NCBI GenBank assembly: GCA_023299945.1
Contig: JALZVZ010000360.1
Span: 1 to 15,684 of the forward strand
Direction of reading: 5' to 3'
Length of the DNA: 15,684 nucleotides
From: Altererythrobacter sp.
Lineage (GTDB): Bacteria > Pseudomonadota > Alphaproteobacteria > Sphingomonadales > Sphingomonadaceae
Shown: positions 1-8,228 of the stretch, in pieces
How the letters are laid out: the number at the start of each line of letters is the position of its first letter
Numbering within the stretch: position 1 is the stretch's first letter
Position numbers and translations under genes: made by a program
The notes under the pieces: generated by a model
The model's database searches: none
Told to the model about the DNA's origin: nothing
What the model saw: the letters and a program-made list of their open reading frames with translations, nothing else

Positions 1-602
1 GGAATTTTGGCGACGATTTTCTCCAACACGGGTTCAGGCACGGCGGCGACCATGTCTGTATCGATATAGCCCGGCGCGATTGCATTGACGGTGACGCCAG
101 ATTTTGCACCTTCTTGCGCCAAGGCCTTGGTAAAGCCGTGAATGCCTGATTTGGCGGCGGCGTAATTGACCTGTCCATATTGGCCCGCTTGCCCATTGAT
201 TGAACCGATATTGACAATCCGGCCCCATCCGCGCTCTCGCATACTGGGGAAGCATGCTTTCGCCATATTAAAGCACCCGCCCAAATTGATACGCATAACC
301 TCGTTCCAATCATCGAAGCTCATGCGGTGCAAAGTGCCATCGCGGGTGATCCCGGCATTGTTCACCACCACATCCACCGGCGCAATGTCGGCGGCAATCT
401 GGGCACAAGCCTCTTGGCATCCGGCGTGATCGCCAACATCGAATTTGTAGCTGGCGATACCAGTTTCCGCTTTCAGTTGCTGCGCGGCGGCATCATCGCC
501 TGCATAATTGGCAAGAACGGTATAACCCTCGCTCTGCAATTGTTCGCAGATCGCTCTGCCGATGCCCCGAGTTCCGCCGGTCACCACTGCTACGCGCGCC
601 AT
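1..602 (-). CDS. phaB: Acetoacetyl-CoA reductase, 3' end cut by window edge
   Basis: This NADPH-dependent short-chain dehydrogenase reduces acetoacetyl-CoA to (R)-3-hydroxybutyryl-CoA, the second step of polyhydroxybutyrate synthesis, in the cytoplasm. Two hundred residues are visible of a usual length of about 240. They show the cofactor motif TGGTRGIG (residues 8-15), NNAG (81-84) and the catalytic Ser134, Tyr147 and Lys151 (YAAAK). The segment GYIDTDMVAAVPEPVLEKIV is characteristic of PhaB rather than of FabG. I chose ATG 602 because GAAAGG ends 9 nt before it and the product then starts MARVAVVTGG as in the family; in-frame ATGs at 608 and 611 lie too close to that ribosome site. The gene stands about 155 nt downstream of the 758-1594 gene on the same strand, with a hairpin between them. 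No other PHA gene is visible. Confidence 0.9.
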   Translation of the reverse strand, partial: MARVAVVTGGTRGIGRAICEQLQSEGYTVLANYAGDDAAAQQLKAETGIASYKFDVGDHAGCQEACAQIAADIAPVDVVVNNAGITRDGTLHRMSFDDWNEVMRINLGGCFNMAKACFPSMRERGWGRIVNIGSINGQAGQYGQVNYAAAKSGIHGFTKALAQEGAKSGVTVNAIAPGYIDTDMVAAVPEPVLEKIVAKI

Positions 603-670
603 ATCCATCATCCTTTCGCTGCCAAGCTGGAGGATAGGCTACGCTGATGATTGGACCGCGCAAGGGTAAA

Positions 671-692
671 GCCGGTGTAAGAGCGCACCGGC
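671..692 (-). terminator. Possible intrinsic terminator after the 758-1594 gene
   Basis: A perfect 7-bp inverted repeat (GCCGGTG and CACCGGC) encloses an 8-nt loop. Read on the minus strand it is followed by TTTACCCTT, a broken U-tract. It lies 66 nt past the stop of the 758-1594 gene and before phaB, which fits a terminator between the two. The weak U-tract keeps confidence modest. Confidence 0.4.
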
Positions 693-757
693 ATACGAAT
701 TCAATTTCGGAAGCGGAGCGGGGTTTCGGCGCAATGGCATGCACCGAGAGCTAGGCG

Positions 758-1594
758 CTAAAACCTAAACTGTGTTCCGACATAGACAGCCTGATTATCC
801 TTCACCGAATCGGCGATTGGAGCGAGGCGGTCGTTTTCTTGTGTGATCCGCACACCGGCGGTCACATCCAAATTCTTGGTAACGCGGTAAGAGCCGCCAA
901 CATCAACGCTTTGCGAGCCTTGGCCCTGCAAAGTGCCTTCTGCCTGTCCAGCTTTGCCATTGTCCTCAAGCTCTAGGCGCGGCTTAAACCGGCTTGGTTT
1001 GTCAGGCGCGCTGCCTTGGCCTGGTTCAAAACTGGCAAGATCAGGCATATCTAGCTTGCGAACATTGTCCGGCAAAGTGATTGCCCTGCTAACGGACCGG
1101 CTGATCGTACGGCTGCCGGGACGCATGCTTGTACCTGTTGCGCCGCGGTTCTGCGCCGCAGTGATTGGACGTGCAAAGCTCTTATATCCGCGCGCAATGC
1201 CCAGATTGTAGCGTGTCGGCTCAATCGCGGTGATCGCTGTGCGAGTGCCTGAATTCGTTTTCGCTGCAACCACTGCTGAGCGAACAGAAATCGCTTTGGC
1301 GGTGTCGCTATCCACACGAACGGCAACGGTTACTGTTCGCTCGCCAGCGCCAACGGAATTGGTCGGAGTAAAACGGTATCCTCGCTCACGCATTTGCTCA
1401 GCCACACGGCGAGCGAGTTGCGGATCGACAGATGCCGGAGTGAAGACGGAACGTATATTTTCGGCAATAGCTGGATCAGGGCTGGTGAAGCTAACAACAG
1501 CAAGACCGGCAGATGGAATGCCAAAGGCTAGGCCTGCAGCGCCCAGCAGCAAGGGCAATTTGCCCGCTACTTTCGCTGTTTGACCGTTAGCCAT
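758..1594 (-). CDS. Unknown exported protein with outer-membrane-like C-terminus
   Basis: I do not recognise this 278-residue protein. Residues about 13-37 form a hydrophobic stretch after two lysines, which suggests a signal peptide or membrane anchor. The middle (about 85-190) is rich in Ser, Thr and Arg and looks extended. Residues about 190-225 are charged and low in complexity. The last 50 residues alternate polar and hydrophobic positions in about three strands and end VYVGTQFRF. A terminal Phe after such a strand is the usual signal for insertion of outer-membrane beta-proteins by BAM. The tail is too short for a monomeric porin-type barrel, so it may oligomerise, or the resemblance may be superficial. 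ATG 1594 follows GGGG by 8 nt. An inverted repeat lies just upstream (1616-1636) and a possible terminator downstream. Expression as a protein is likely; the function is unknown. Confidence 0.75.
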   Translation of the reverse strand: MANGQTAKVAGKLPLLLGAAGLAFGIPSAGLAVVSFTSPDPAIAENIRSVFTPASVDPQLARRVAEQMRERGYRFTPTNSVGAGERTVTVAVRVDSDTAKAISVRSAVVAAKTNSGTRTAITAIEPTRYNLGIARGYKSFARPITAAQNRGATGTSMRPGSRTISRSVSRAITLPDNVRKLDMPDLASFEPGQGSAPDKPSRFKPRLELEDNGKAGQAEGTLQGQGSQSVDVGGSYRVTKNLDVTAGVRITQENDRLAPIADSVKDNQAVYVGTQFRF

Positions 1595-1615
1595 TAAAAT
1601 TGCCCCATCTGATTC

Positions 1616-1636
1616 GCTGATGATTAAAATATCAGC
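1616..1636. promoter_or_regulatory. Inverted repeat before the 758-1594 gene
   Basis: Perfect 6-bp arms GCTGAT (1616-1621) and ATCAGC (1631-1636) flank a 9-nt AT-rich spacer, 21 nt upstream of the start codon at 1594. The spacing of arm centres is 15 nt. It could be an operator for a dimeric regulator, or a short hairpin in the leader. The match may be chance. Confidence 0.3.
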
Positions 1637-1988
1637 TTTAGTGTTATGTCTCCGAGGCTTAACGCCTGATGACTGCGACCTCTGTGCTGCATTTTGTACA
1701 ACAACTTGGCCCTTAGAACCATAGGGTTACGCTACGGAGCGCAATACGCCTAAGGAAATCGAATGGGCTGTGATTTCTGCACCTTACGTGTTGCAATCTG
1801 CCCACATGCTATTTTCGCTAAGGCGTAAATCGCTCAGAAACGCGGCTCTGATTTTTGCAAGCAGGCGCTCAATTGAGACGGTCCTATTCAGCTTGGGTAA
1901 AGCGCTGCAACGCGCAAAAGGAAGCCGCTTAGCCTTGCAGGCGGTGCGAAAGCTGGGTCCAGTGCGCATGAATAAGCGCCCATGGCTC

Positions 1989-2016
1989 TTGCTCGGTTCC
2001 CCGTGGCGGCTATAGA
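1989..2016 (+). promoter_or_regulatory. Candidate promoter for the DUF3576-leuS-lptE-holA run
   Basis: TTGCTC (1989-1994) and TATAGA (2011-2016) are separated by 16 nt, like a sigma-70 -35/-10 pair with a good -10 and a partial -35. Transcription would begin near 2023, giving a leader of about 30 nt before ATG 2054. An upstream in-frame ATG at 1982 would lie outside such a transcript, which supports the later start. Confidence 0.4.
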
Positions 2017-2053
2017 ACGATTAAGACACTCAATTCTCGCAGGACATTTTTCA

Positions 2054-2518
2054 ATGAGCGCTCCACTTTCAGCCTTTCGTCTCTCGGCCCGTAATTGCGG
2101 ACGCACTCTCGTGCTGGTCGCAGGAATGGGCGCGCTGGCAGCATGCGGCGGCGGCAATCGCCCTCAAGCTGATGTCGCTGCATCGCAGGTCAATACGATT
2201 GGCGTTAATTCCTACCTGTGGCGCGCTTCGCTTGAAACGGTCAGCTTTGCACCGCTTCTTCAAGCCGATAGCGCTGGCGGCGTGATCGTCACCGACTGGT
2301 ATACCAACCCAGGCAATCAGGGTGAACGGGTTAAAATCACAGTGACAATCCTTGACCAAGATTTGCGCGCCGATGCCGTTCGCGTCGCCGCTAGCCGCCA
2401 AGTTGCACAAGGCGGAACATGGGTGAATGCGCCGGTTCAAGCAGCGACCGTGCAAAAGCTTGAGGATATTATCCTCACCAAAGCGCGCGATTTGCGCCGT
2501 TCCACTGTCGCTTCCTAA
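2054..2518 (+). CDS. DUF3576 family lipoprotein
   Basis: This protein of 154 residues has an N-terminal hydrophobic segment (about 18-30) ending in the lipobox LAAC, so Cys31 would be lipidated and the protein held in the envelope. The rest, from [19 protein letters not shown] through [17 protein letters not shown] to [14 protein letters not shown], matches what I know of the DUF3576 family, which commonly sits directly before leuS in sphingomonads. The biochemical role is unknown. I chose ATG 2054 rather than the in-frame ATG 1982 because AGGA lies 9 nt before it, it places the signal peptide at the N-terminus, and a candidate promoter lies between the two ATGs. The gap to leuS is 25 nt, so the two are probably cotranscribed. 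Confidence 0.82.
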   Translation: MSAPLSAFRLSARNCGRTLVLVAGMGALAACGGGNRPQADVAASQVNTIGVNSYLWRASLETVSFAPLLQADSAGGVIVTDWYTNPGNQGERVKITVTILDQDLRADAVRVAASRQVAQGGTWVNAPVQAATVQKLEDIILTKARDLRRSTVAS

Positions 2519-2543
2519 GTCAAACTCGCCTAACACGACTGCC

Positions 2544-5105
2544 ATGACAGACACAGTTTCCAAGGCACGGTTCGACGAAAAGTTTGAACCGGGGCAGGCC
2601 GACCCGCGTTGGCAAAGCGCATGGGAAAAGGCGCGCACATTCGAAGCAGATAGCAACTCAGACAAGCCCAAGAGCTTTGTGCTGGAGATGTTCCCATACC
2701 CCTCTGGCCGCATCCACATGGGCCATGTGCGCAATTATACGATGGGCGATGTGCTCGCACGCTACAAAAAGATGCGCGGCTTCGAAGTATTGCATCCGAT
2801 GGGCTGGGATGCGTTTGGGATGCCGGCGGAAAATGCGGCAATGGAACAGGGCGTACATCCTGGCGGATGGACGCGCCAAAATATAGAAGCGATGAAGGCG
2901 CAGCTAAAGCGCATCGGCTTTGCGCTCGATTGGAGCCGCGAGCTTGCAACATGCGAGCCGGAATATTACGGCCACGAACAATCTTTGTTCATTGATCTGT
3001 ATGAGGCGGGCCTAGTCTATCGCCGCCAAGCGACAGTCAACTGGGATCCGGTTGATATGACCGTGCTTGCCAATGAGCAGGTTATCGATGGCAAGGGCTG
3101 GCGCAGCGGCGCCGAGGTCGAAAAGCGCAAGCTGGATCAATGGTTCCTCAAGATCACTGACTTTGCCGATGATTTGCTCGATGGGCTGGGCCCGCTTGAT
3201 GGCTGGCCTGATAAAGTCCGGCTGATGCAGGAAAATTGGATCGGCAAATCAACCGGTCTGGAATTTTCATTTGATGTGTCGAATGGCGGCAAGCTGCCCG
3301 TCTATTCCACGCGGCCTGATACGATTTACGGCGCCAGCTTTGTTGCGGTGGCCGCAGATCATCCCATTGCGCAGGAATTGGCGGAGACTGACCCCAAGGC
3401 GAGGGCTTTCTGTGATGATTGCAAACGCGGCGGAACGACTGCTGCCGAAATCGAGGCGGGCGAAAAGAAGGGCTTTCAAACCCAGCTAACTGCGCGCCAT
3501 CCCTTTACCGGCGAGGCGCTGCCCGTCTTTATCGCGAATTTTGTGCTGATGGATTACGGCACGGGCGCAGTGATGGGCGTGCCGGGCCATGACCAGCGTG
3601 ACTTTGAATTTGCGACCAAATATGATCTGCCGATCCTGCGCGTTGTCGCTGGTGATCCGGCCGATGCGGATAAGCCTTTTGGCAATGAGGCTGAGGCCGG
3701 TGACGGTGTGATCGTCAATTCTGATATGCTCAATGGAATGAGCGTTGAGGATGCCAAGGCAAAGGTTATTGGCCGCGCAGAAGCGGAAGCTTGGGGCAAT
3801 GGCACCACCGTTTGGCGGCTGCGCGATTGGGGTGTTTCGCGCCAGCGTTATTGGGGCACACCGATCCCATTCATCCATTGCGATGAATGCGGCGTGGTTC
3901 CGGTTCCCAAGGATCAACTGCCGGTGGTTCTGCCGGAGGATGTCGATTTCAAGCAGCCGGGCAATCCGCTGCTGCGCCATTCGACATGGAAGCACACCAG
4001 CTGCCCCAAATGCGGCGCAGATGCTCAGCGCGAAACCGATACGCTCGACACATTTGTGGATAGCTCGTGGTATTTTCTGCGCTTTGCCAGCCAGCCTAGT
4101 GATCGTCCATTCGACCCTGAAGAAGTCGCCAAATGGCTTCCGGTGGAGCAATATATTGGCGGTATTGAGCATGCTATCCTGCATCTGCTCTATGCGCGGT
4201 TCTGGACGCGGGCGCTGAAGCATATCGGCCAGATCGACTTTGCAGAACCCTTCGCCTCGCTGTTTACGCAAGGCATGGTAACGCATGAGCTTTATTCGCG
4301 CCGCGATGATGACGATGGTCGCCAAACCTATTTCACCCCGGCCGAAGTCAACCGCAGTGGTGAGGCCGCAACGCTCAAAACCGATGGGCAGCCGGTCGAC
4401 ATTGGCCGCGTCGTCAAAATGTCGAAGTCGAAGAAGAACGTCGTCGATCCTGATGCTATTTTGGCAGAATTTGGCGCAGATAGTGCGCGTTGGTTCATGC
4501 TGTCCGACAGTCCGCCAGAGCGCGATTTGCCATGGTCGGTCGCCGGAATTGAAGGCTGCCACCGCTTTGTACAGCGTGTCTGGCGGCTGTGCGGGGCGGT
4601 CGATGTGGATGCGAGCGGAGAGAACAAAGATCTCGCCCGCAAAACCCATCAGACCATTGCTGCTGTGGCGCAGGATATCGAGGCGCTCTCTTTCAACAAG
4701 GCGGTTGCGCGGCTGTATGAATTGACCGCGGCAGCGGAAAAAGCAGCGCCGTCCACCTCGCGCAATCATGCAATTGTGACGCTGCTTCAACTGGTGTCGC
4801 CGATGATCCCGCATTTGGCCGAAGAGGCTTGGGATTTGCTGGCTCCCGCATTGGGCCACTCTGGCTTGATCGCTGATGCGCCTTGGCCTGCGGTGGATGA
4901 GGCGCTGCTGGTTGAGGATGAAGTGACCATTGCGATTCAGCATATGGGCAAGCTGCGCGATACGGTCACGGCGCCCAAAGGCGCGGATAAGGAAACGCTG
5001 GAGGCTCTTGCGCTCAGCAGCGAGAAGGTCCAGCGTTCAATCGATGGCAAAGAAATTCGCAAGGTGATCGTAGTGCCCGACCGTTTGGTAAACATCGTTG
5101 CATGA
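2544..5105 (+). CDS. leuS: Leucyl-tRNA synthetase
   Basis: This class I aminoacyl-tRNA synthetase charges tRNA-Leu with leucine in the cytoplasm. At 853 residues it is full length. The HIGH signature appears as HMGH (58-61) after FPYPSGRI, and KMSKS is intact at 625-629. The CP1 editing domain carries TRPDT (256-260) and GHDQRD (348-353), whose last Asp corresponds to the Asp that clears mischarged tRNA. Cys446, Cys449, Cys487 and Cys490 form a zinc-ribbon-like knuckle. The open frame extends 39 codons upstream into the DUF3576 gene, but [20 protein letters not shown] at ATG 2544 is the expected N-terminus. No good Shine-Dalgarno is visible before it, so translation may depend on the upstream gene. 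The stop overlaps the lptE start by 4 nt (ATGA). Confidence 0.98.
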   Translation: MTDTVSKARFDEKFEPGQADPRWQSAWEKARTFEADSNSDKPKSFVLEMFPYPSGRIHMGHVRNYTMGDVLARYKKMRGFEVLHPMGWDAFGMPAENAAMEQGVHPGGWTRQNIEAMKAQLKRIGFALDWSRELATCEPEYYGHEQSLFIDLYEAGLVYRRQATVNWDPVDMTVLANEQVIDGKGWRSGAEVEKRKLDQWFLKITDFADDLLDGLGPLDGWPDKVRLMQENWIGKSTGLEFSFDVSNGGKLPVYSTRPDTIYGASFVAVAADHPIAQELAETDPKARAFCDDCKRGGTTAAEIEAGEKKGFQTQLTARHPFTGEALPVFIANFVLMDYGTGAVMGVPGHDQRDFEFATKYDLPILRVVAGDPADADKPFGNEAEAGDGVIVNSDMLNGMSVEDAKAKVIGRAEAEAWGNGTTVWRLRDWGVSRQRYWGTPIPFIHCDECGVVPVPKDQLPVVLPEDVDFKQPGNPLLRHSTWKHTSCPKCGADAQRETDTLDTFVDSSWYFLRFASQPSDRPFDPEEVAKWLPVEQYIGGIEHAILHLLYARFWTRALKHIGQIDFAEPFASLFTQGMVTHELYSRRDDDDGRQTYFTPAEVNRSGEAATLKTDGQPVDIGRVVKMSKSKKNVVDPDAILAEFGADSARWFMLSDSPPERDLPWSVAGIEGCHRFVQRVWRLCGAVDVDASGENKDLARKTHQTIAAVAQDIEALSFNKAVARLYELTAAAEKAAPSTSRNHAIVTLLQLVSPMIPHLAEEAWDLLAPALGHSGLIADAPWPAVDEALLVEDEVTIAIQHMGKLRDTVTAPKGADKETLEALALSSEKVQRSIDGKEIRKVIVVPDRLVNIVA

Positions 5106-5635
5106 TGAGCAGGGGTTTCGCCTTGATCGCCCTTGCGGTAATGGTTCCAGCGCTTTCGGCTTGCGGATTAAAGCCGCTCTATGCAGGCGCTGGATCACCT
5201 GTAGTGACGCAAGGCTTGGCCTCTGTTGATGTACCGGCGATTGAAGGGCGCGCCGGTTGGTTGGTGCGCAATGCGATCAATGATAAATTGTCCGCCGCTG
5301 GCTCGCAAAACCCGCGTTACCGCCTCGACATTCGCTTGGATGATACGTTGCAGGGCCTCGGTATTTTGGGTGATGATACGATTGGCCGCGAACGCCGCAC
5401 TTTGCGCGCGCGCTATCAATTGGTCGATATCGCCAGTGATGCGATATTGCTCGATGCTACCGCTGGCGCTGATGCGGGCATTGACGTTGTCTCATCCGAA
5501 TATGCGACCATTGCCGCAGAACAGCGTGCACTGGAAAACCTCAGCACTGAAATTGCTGATCGGATTGTGACGCGTGTGGCACTCACGCTAAGGTCGCGTG
5601 CGGCGGATGGATCAGCAGCTCCGGTTCAGCCGTGA
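5102..5635 (+). CDS. lptE: LPS-assembly lipoprotein LptE
   Basis: LptE is the outer-membrane lipoprotein that plugs the LptD barrel and helps place lipopolysaccharide on the cell surface. This copy has 177 residues. A signal peptide (about 1-20) ends in the lipobox LSAC with the lipidated Cys21, followed at once by GLKPLYAG, the family hallmark (CGF/L-x-PLY). Further on, NAINDKL and the strand [17 protein letters not shown], followed by [19 protein letters not shown], fit the LptE/RlpB fold. ATG 5102 overlaps the leuS stop in an ATGA; a second ATG follows at 5105 and could serve instead. The 3' end overlaps holA by 4 nt. The leuS-lptE-holA order is common in proteobacteria. Confidence 0.92.
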   Translation: MMSRGFALIALAVMVPALSACGLKPLYAGAGSPVVTQGLASVDVPAIEGRAGWLVRNAINDKLSAAGSQNPRYRLDIRLDDTLQGLGILGDDTIGRERRTLRARYQLVDIASDAILLDATAGADAGIDVVSSEYATIAAEQRALENLSTEIADRIVTRVALTLRSRAADGSAAPVQP

Positions 5636-6672
5636 AAGCGACCCAGCGCGATTTTCGCAACGTCGCGGCGCGGGCATCAACGCAATGCACCATGTTCTTC
5701 TTTTGCGGCCCCGATGAAGCTGGCGCGAGCGCAGCAGCCACCACTCTGATCCAGCAGCTTGATGATCCAGGCGAGCGGGTTGATCTGTCCGGAGGCCAAT
5801 TGCGAAATGACCCCGTTCTATTGGGAGATGAAGCGAGATCTTCCTCTCTTTTTGGCGACAAACGCCATATCGTAGTACGCGCAAATGGCGATGAAGCGCA
5901 TGATGCTCTGAAGGCTTTAATCGAAACGGCAGAGGCGGGTGCGGGCGATGCTGCGCCGGTTTTTATCATCGCAACCGCCGCCACCGATAAGGCCCGCACG
6001 GCAAAGCTGCTGGAAAAGCGCAAGGATGGCTTGGTCGCAATGTTTTGGCCGCCGGACCTTGGCACGGTCACAGCGTCTGTGCGTGAAATGGCGGATGCGG
6101 CGGGGCTTCGCCTTGGCGGTGATCTGGCAGAGCGTATCGCGCGCGGCGCAGGCCTCGATGTGCGGCTGGCGCAATCAGAGGTCTCCAAGCTGGCGATCTA
6201 TTGCGATGCCTCTCCCCAATCTCCGCAGGCCGTGACGGCTGAGGATTTGGATGCGATTGGCGCGGCGACAGAAGAAGACGGGTTTCGCCCGCTCGTTCAT
6301 GCCGTTCTGGCTGGTGAGACCGGCAAAATCGGTGATGAGCTGCGGCGAATGCGCGAGCATTCTATGAACTCCGTTGGATTGCTGCTGGCAGTTGAACGGC
6401 GCGCATCGCAACTTGCGCGGATCAGGGCCCATGTTGGCCCCACCGGGGATGTAGACCGGCTGAGCAAAGGCGAGAAAGCGATGCTGGGCATTTTCTTCCG
6501 CGAAGAGCGCGAGATTCGCAGTCAATTGGCGCGCTGGAGCCCGCAAAAACTCGACCGGTTGAATGCGCGGCTCATCGCGTCGCATCAGGCCTTGCTCAGG
6601 AATAGTCAGATGGCCGAAACGTTGTTGTCGCAAGAATTGGTTGCGATCACGCGGTTTGCGGCAAAACGCTAA
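5632..6672 (+). CDS. holA: DNA polymerase III delta subunit
   Basis: HolA is the delta subunit of the clamp loader; it opens the beta sliding clamp during chromosome replication. The 346-residue length is normal. The N-terminal AAA-like domain begins FFCGPDEAGASAAATTLIQQ and lacks a true Walker A lysine, as expected for delta, which does not hydrolyse ATP. SLFGDKRHIVVR (72-83) is the conserved segment of this domain, and the C-terminal half is helical with basic runs such as RRASQLARIR. The start is a GTG at 5632 whose bases overlap the lptE stop (GTGA), giving [15 protein letters not shown]. This overlap indicates translational coupling to lptE. Confidence 0.93.
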   Translation: MKATQRDFRNVAARASTQCTMFFFCGPDEAGASAAATTLIQQLDDPGERVDLSGGQLRNDPVLLGDEARSSSLFGDKRHIVVRANGDEAHDALKALIETAEAGAGDAAPVFIIATAATDKARTAKLLEKRKDGLVAMFWPPDLGTVTASVREMADAAGLRLGGDLAERIARGAGLDVRLAQSEVSKLAIYCDASPQSPQAVTAEDLDAIGAATEEDGFRPLVHAVLAGETGKIGDELRRMREHSMNSVGLLLAVERRASQLARIRAHVGPTGDVDRLSKGEKAMLGIFFREEREIRSQLARWSPQKLDRLNARLIASHQALLRNSQMAETLLSQELVAITRFAAKR

Positions 6673-6683
6673 TTTTTGAGTAT

Positions 6684-6706
6684 AAGGACACAGTGTAACT
6701 CCTTTT
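6684..6706 (+). terminator. Weak hairpin with T-run after holA
   Basis: Arms AAGGA (6684-6688) and TCCTT (6700-6704) enclose an 11-nt loop and run into four T residues. It starts 12 nt past the holA stop and precedes the next gene by about 70 nt. The 5-bp stem is short, so termination would be partial at best. Confidence 0.25.
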
Positions 6707-6735
6707 ACCAAAACGCGCGCGACAATCCCGCTGAG

Positions 6736-6753
6736 ATAGTCTAAGTATAGTCT
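6736..6753 (+). promoter_or_regulatory. Direct repeat and -10-like box before the sugar transferase gene
   Basis: ATAGTCT occurs twice (6736-6742 and 6747-6753), with an 11-nt period, close to one helical turn. The second copy contains TATAGT (6746-6751), a good -10 match about 24 nt before the TTG start at 6775. The expected -35 position (near 6723-6728) is a poor match, which would suit an activator-dependent promoter. GAGA (6733-6736) and TCTC (6751-6754) also face each other as inverted arms. Whether a regulator binds here is inference. Confidence 0.35.
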
Positions 6754-6774
6754 CTTAAAAAATAAGGGCGCGCT

Positions 6775-8193
6775 TTGAATAAACCTCTTGGCGAAAAATA
6801 TGATCTAGACGCTCGCGCAATTGCTGTATCCCTTGAATTGGATGCATCGATAGAGCGCCGACGCTTGCGTATTTTCGCGGCGATGATTTTGGGTGATGGC
6901 GTACTTATTTTTCTGGCTTTTGCTGCCGCTGGCCTGATTTACGAAGGTGTTTGGTGGCAGGAACGAGCAATGCTGGGCGCTCAATTGCTGACTCCTTTGT
7001 TCTTCACTATTTCATTTTATAATGAGGCCTATTCGTCAAAAACACTTGTCGATCTGCGATTTGCGGTTCGCAAATTGGCCATGGCATTACTAATTGCGGC
7101 AGCGTTACTGAATTTTACTGCGTTTTATTTGAAATCGAATGCGGAATTTTCACGAGTCGTATTTACGCTAGGCCTTGGCTTTTCATTGCCGCTGCTCATT
7201 GGGTTTCGTGCGGTTATTATCCATCTGGTGGCACGCGTTTGGCATGGGAAAATCCGCAATGAGTTGATCCTAGATGACGGTGGGCCGAACTTTGAGCTTC
7301 CGGGGGTTAATGTGTTGGATGCATCGCTTGCCCAGCTTGTGCCTGACCGCGATGACCCAATGATGTTCAACCGTCTGGGCTTAATACTGCAAAACCAAGA
7401 TAAGGTCATCGTCAGTTGCCCAAAACAACGCCGTGATGATTGGGCGTTTCTGCTCAAGGCGGCGGGCGTCAATGGCGAAATCGTCAGCGAGCCTATCCAC
7501 CAGCTCGGCGCATTGGGTGTGCAGCGTTACGAGGCGCAAGACGCCAGCACGCTGATGGTCTCCACCGGCCCATTGGGGCTGCGTGCGCGGATTACCAAGC
7601 GCGGATTTGATATTGCAGTGGCCAGCGCAAGCTTGCTGATGTTGAGTCTTGTTTTGCTGTTGACCGCAGCCGCGATCAAACTGGGTGATGGCGGGCCGAT
7701 ACTCTTTAAACAGCAACGAATGGGGCGCGGTAATCGGCTTTTCACTATGCTGAAGTTCCGCAGTATGTCGGCGGATAAGGGTGATGCGGACGGAGCCATT
7801 TCAACCGGGCGCAAGGATGCGCGTGTGACACGTGTCGGGCGCTTGATCCGTTCAACAAGCTTGGATGAATTGCCGCAATTGTGGAATGTACTGCGCGGTG
7901 AAATGTCGATTGTTGGCCCGCGTCCGCATGCTTTGGGTTCACGGGCCGGAGCCGAAGGTGCTGCGAAGCTCTTTTGGGAAGTTGATAGGCGTTATTGGGG
8001 CCGCCATGCGCTGCGACCCGGGCTGACCGGTTTGGCGCAAGTGCGAGGCCTGCGGGGTAGCACTGATCTTGAGCAGGATTTAACCGACCGGCTTCAGGCT
8101 GATCTTGAATATATCAAAGACTGGTCGCTGGGCCGCGACATTGGGATCATGGCGGGAACGTTCAAAGTGCTTAAGCATGACCGCGCATTTTAA
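6775..8193 (+). CDS. Polyprenyl-phosphate hexose-1-phosphate transferase (EPS/O-antigen initiator)
   Basis: The protein (472 residues) belongs to the WcaJ/GumD/WbaP-type polyprenol phosphoglycosyltransferases, which move a sugar 1-phosphate from a nucleotide sugar to undecaprenyl phosphate in the inner membrane and so start a surface polysaccharide repeat unit. Four hydrophobic segments lie at about 34-56, 66-83, 100-118 and 128-154. A poorly conserved Rossmann-like region follows (about 160-265). The catalytic bacterial sugar transferase domain begins TKRGFDI (274-280) with a membrane helix (about 280-301), then LKFRSM (326-331), the Asp364-Glu365 dyad in SLDELPQLWNVLRGEMSIVG, and GPRP (381-384). 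The start is TTG 6775, placed 6 nt after AAGGG. The sugar cannot be told from sequence. No other polysaccharide genes are next to it, so it is separate from any large cluster. Confidence 0.92.
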   Translation: MNKPLGEKYDLDARAIAVSLELDASIERRRLRIFAAMILGDGVLIFLAFAAAGLIYEGVWWQERAMLGAQLLTPLFFTISFYNEAYSSKTLVDLRFAVRKLAMALLIAAALLNFTAFYLKSNAEFSRVVFTLGLGFSLPLLIGFRAVIIHLVARVWHGKIRNELILDDGGPNFELPGVNVLDASLAQLVPDRDDPMMFNRLGLILQNQDKVIVSCPKQRRDDWAFLLKAAGVNGEIVSEPIHQLGALGVQRYEAQDASTLMVSTGPLGLRARITKRGFDIAVASASLLMLSLVLLLTAAAIKLGDGGPILFKQQRMGRGNRLFTMLKFRSMSADKGDADGAISTGRKDARVTRVGRLIRSTSLDELPQLWNVLRGEMSIVGPRPHALGSRAGAEGAAKLFWEVDRRYWGRHALRPGLTGLAQVRGLRGSTDLEQDLTDRLQADLEYIKDWSLGRDIGIMAGTFKVLKHDRAF

Positions 8194-8228
8194 GCGGCGC
8201 TGAGCATTTGGAAATTAGCCCTTCGGAA

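Larger units (their letters stand above)
1595..2053. other. 459-nt stretch without a convincing gene
   Basis: This is the longest gene-poor stretch in the window. It must hold the promoters of the two flanking, divergent genes. It contains an inverted repeat (1616-1636), a weak promoter-like pair (TTGGCC 1706-1711, TACGCT 1728-1733), a 21-codon reading frame with a well-placed AAGGA (1763-1828), a basic 81-codon GTG frame (1770-2015) with no recognisable family, and a better promoter candidate for the downstream genes (1989-2016). I see no tRNA or known structured RNA. It may be plain regulatory DNA, a decayed gene, or the site of a small RNA or peptide. Confidence 0.5.

Noticed and set aside
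642..652. CGCTGATGATT shared with 1615-1625, both upstream of minus-strand genes
   Set aside because: Dozens of 11-mer matches are expected by chance in a window of this size, and the two copies stand at different distances from their start codons.
1770..2015. A basic 81-codon frame starting at GTG in the gene-poor stretch
   Set aside because: The nearest ribosome-site-like motif is 13 nt away, the product resembles no family I know, and its end runs over the candidate promoter of the next gene. It is left as a remark on the region rather than a gene.
3486..4943. A 485-codon open frame antisense to leuS
   Set aside because: It lies wholly opposite a full-length, motif-complete leucyl-tRNA synthetase gene. 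Its product is rich in Arg, His and Ile with no domain, as expected from codon bias on the other strand.
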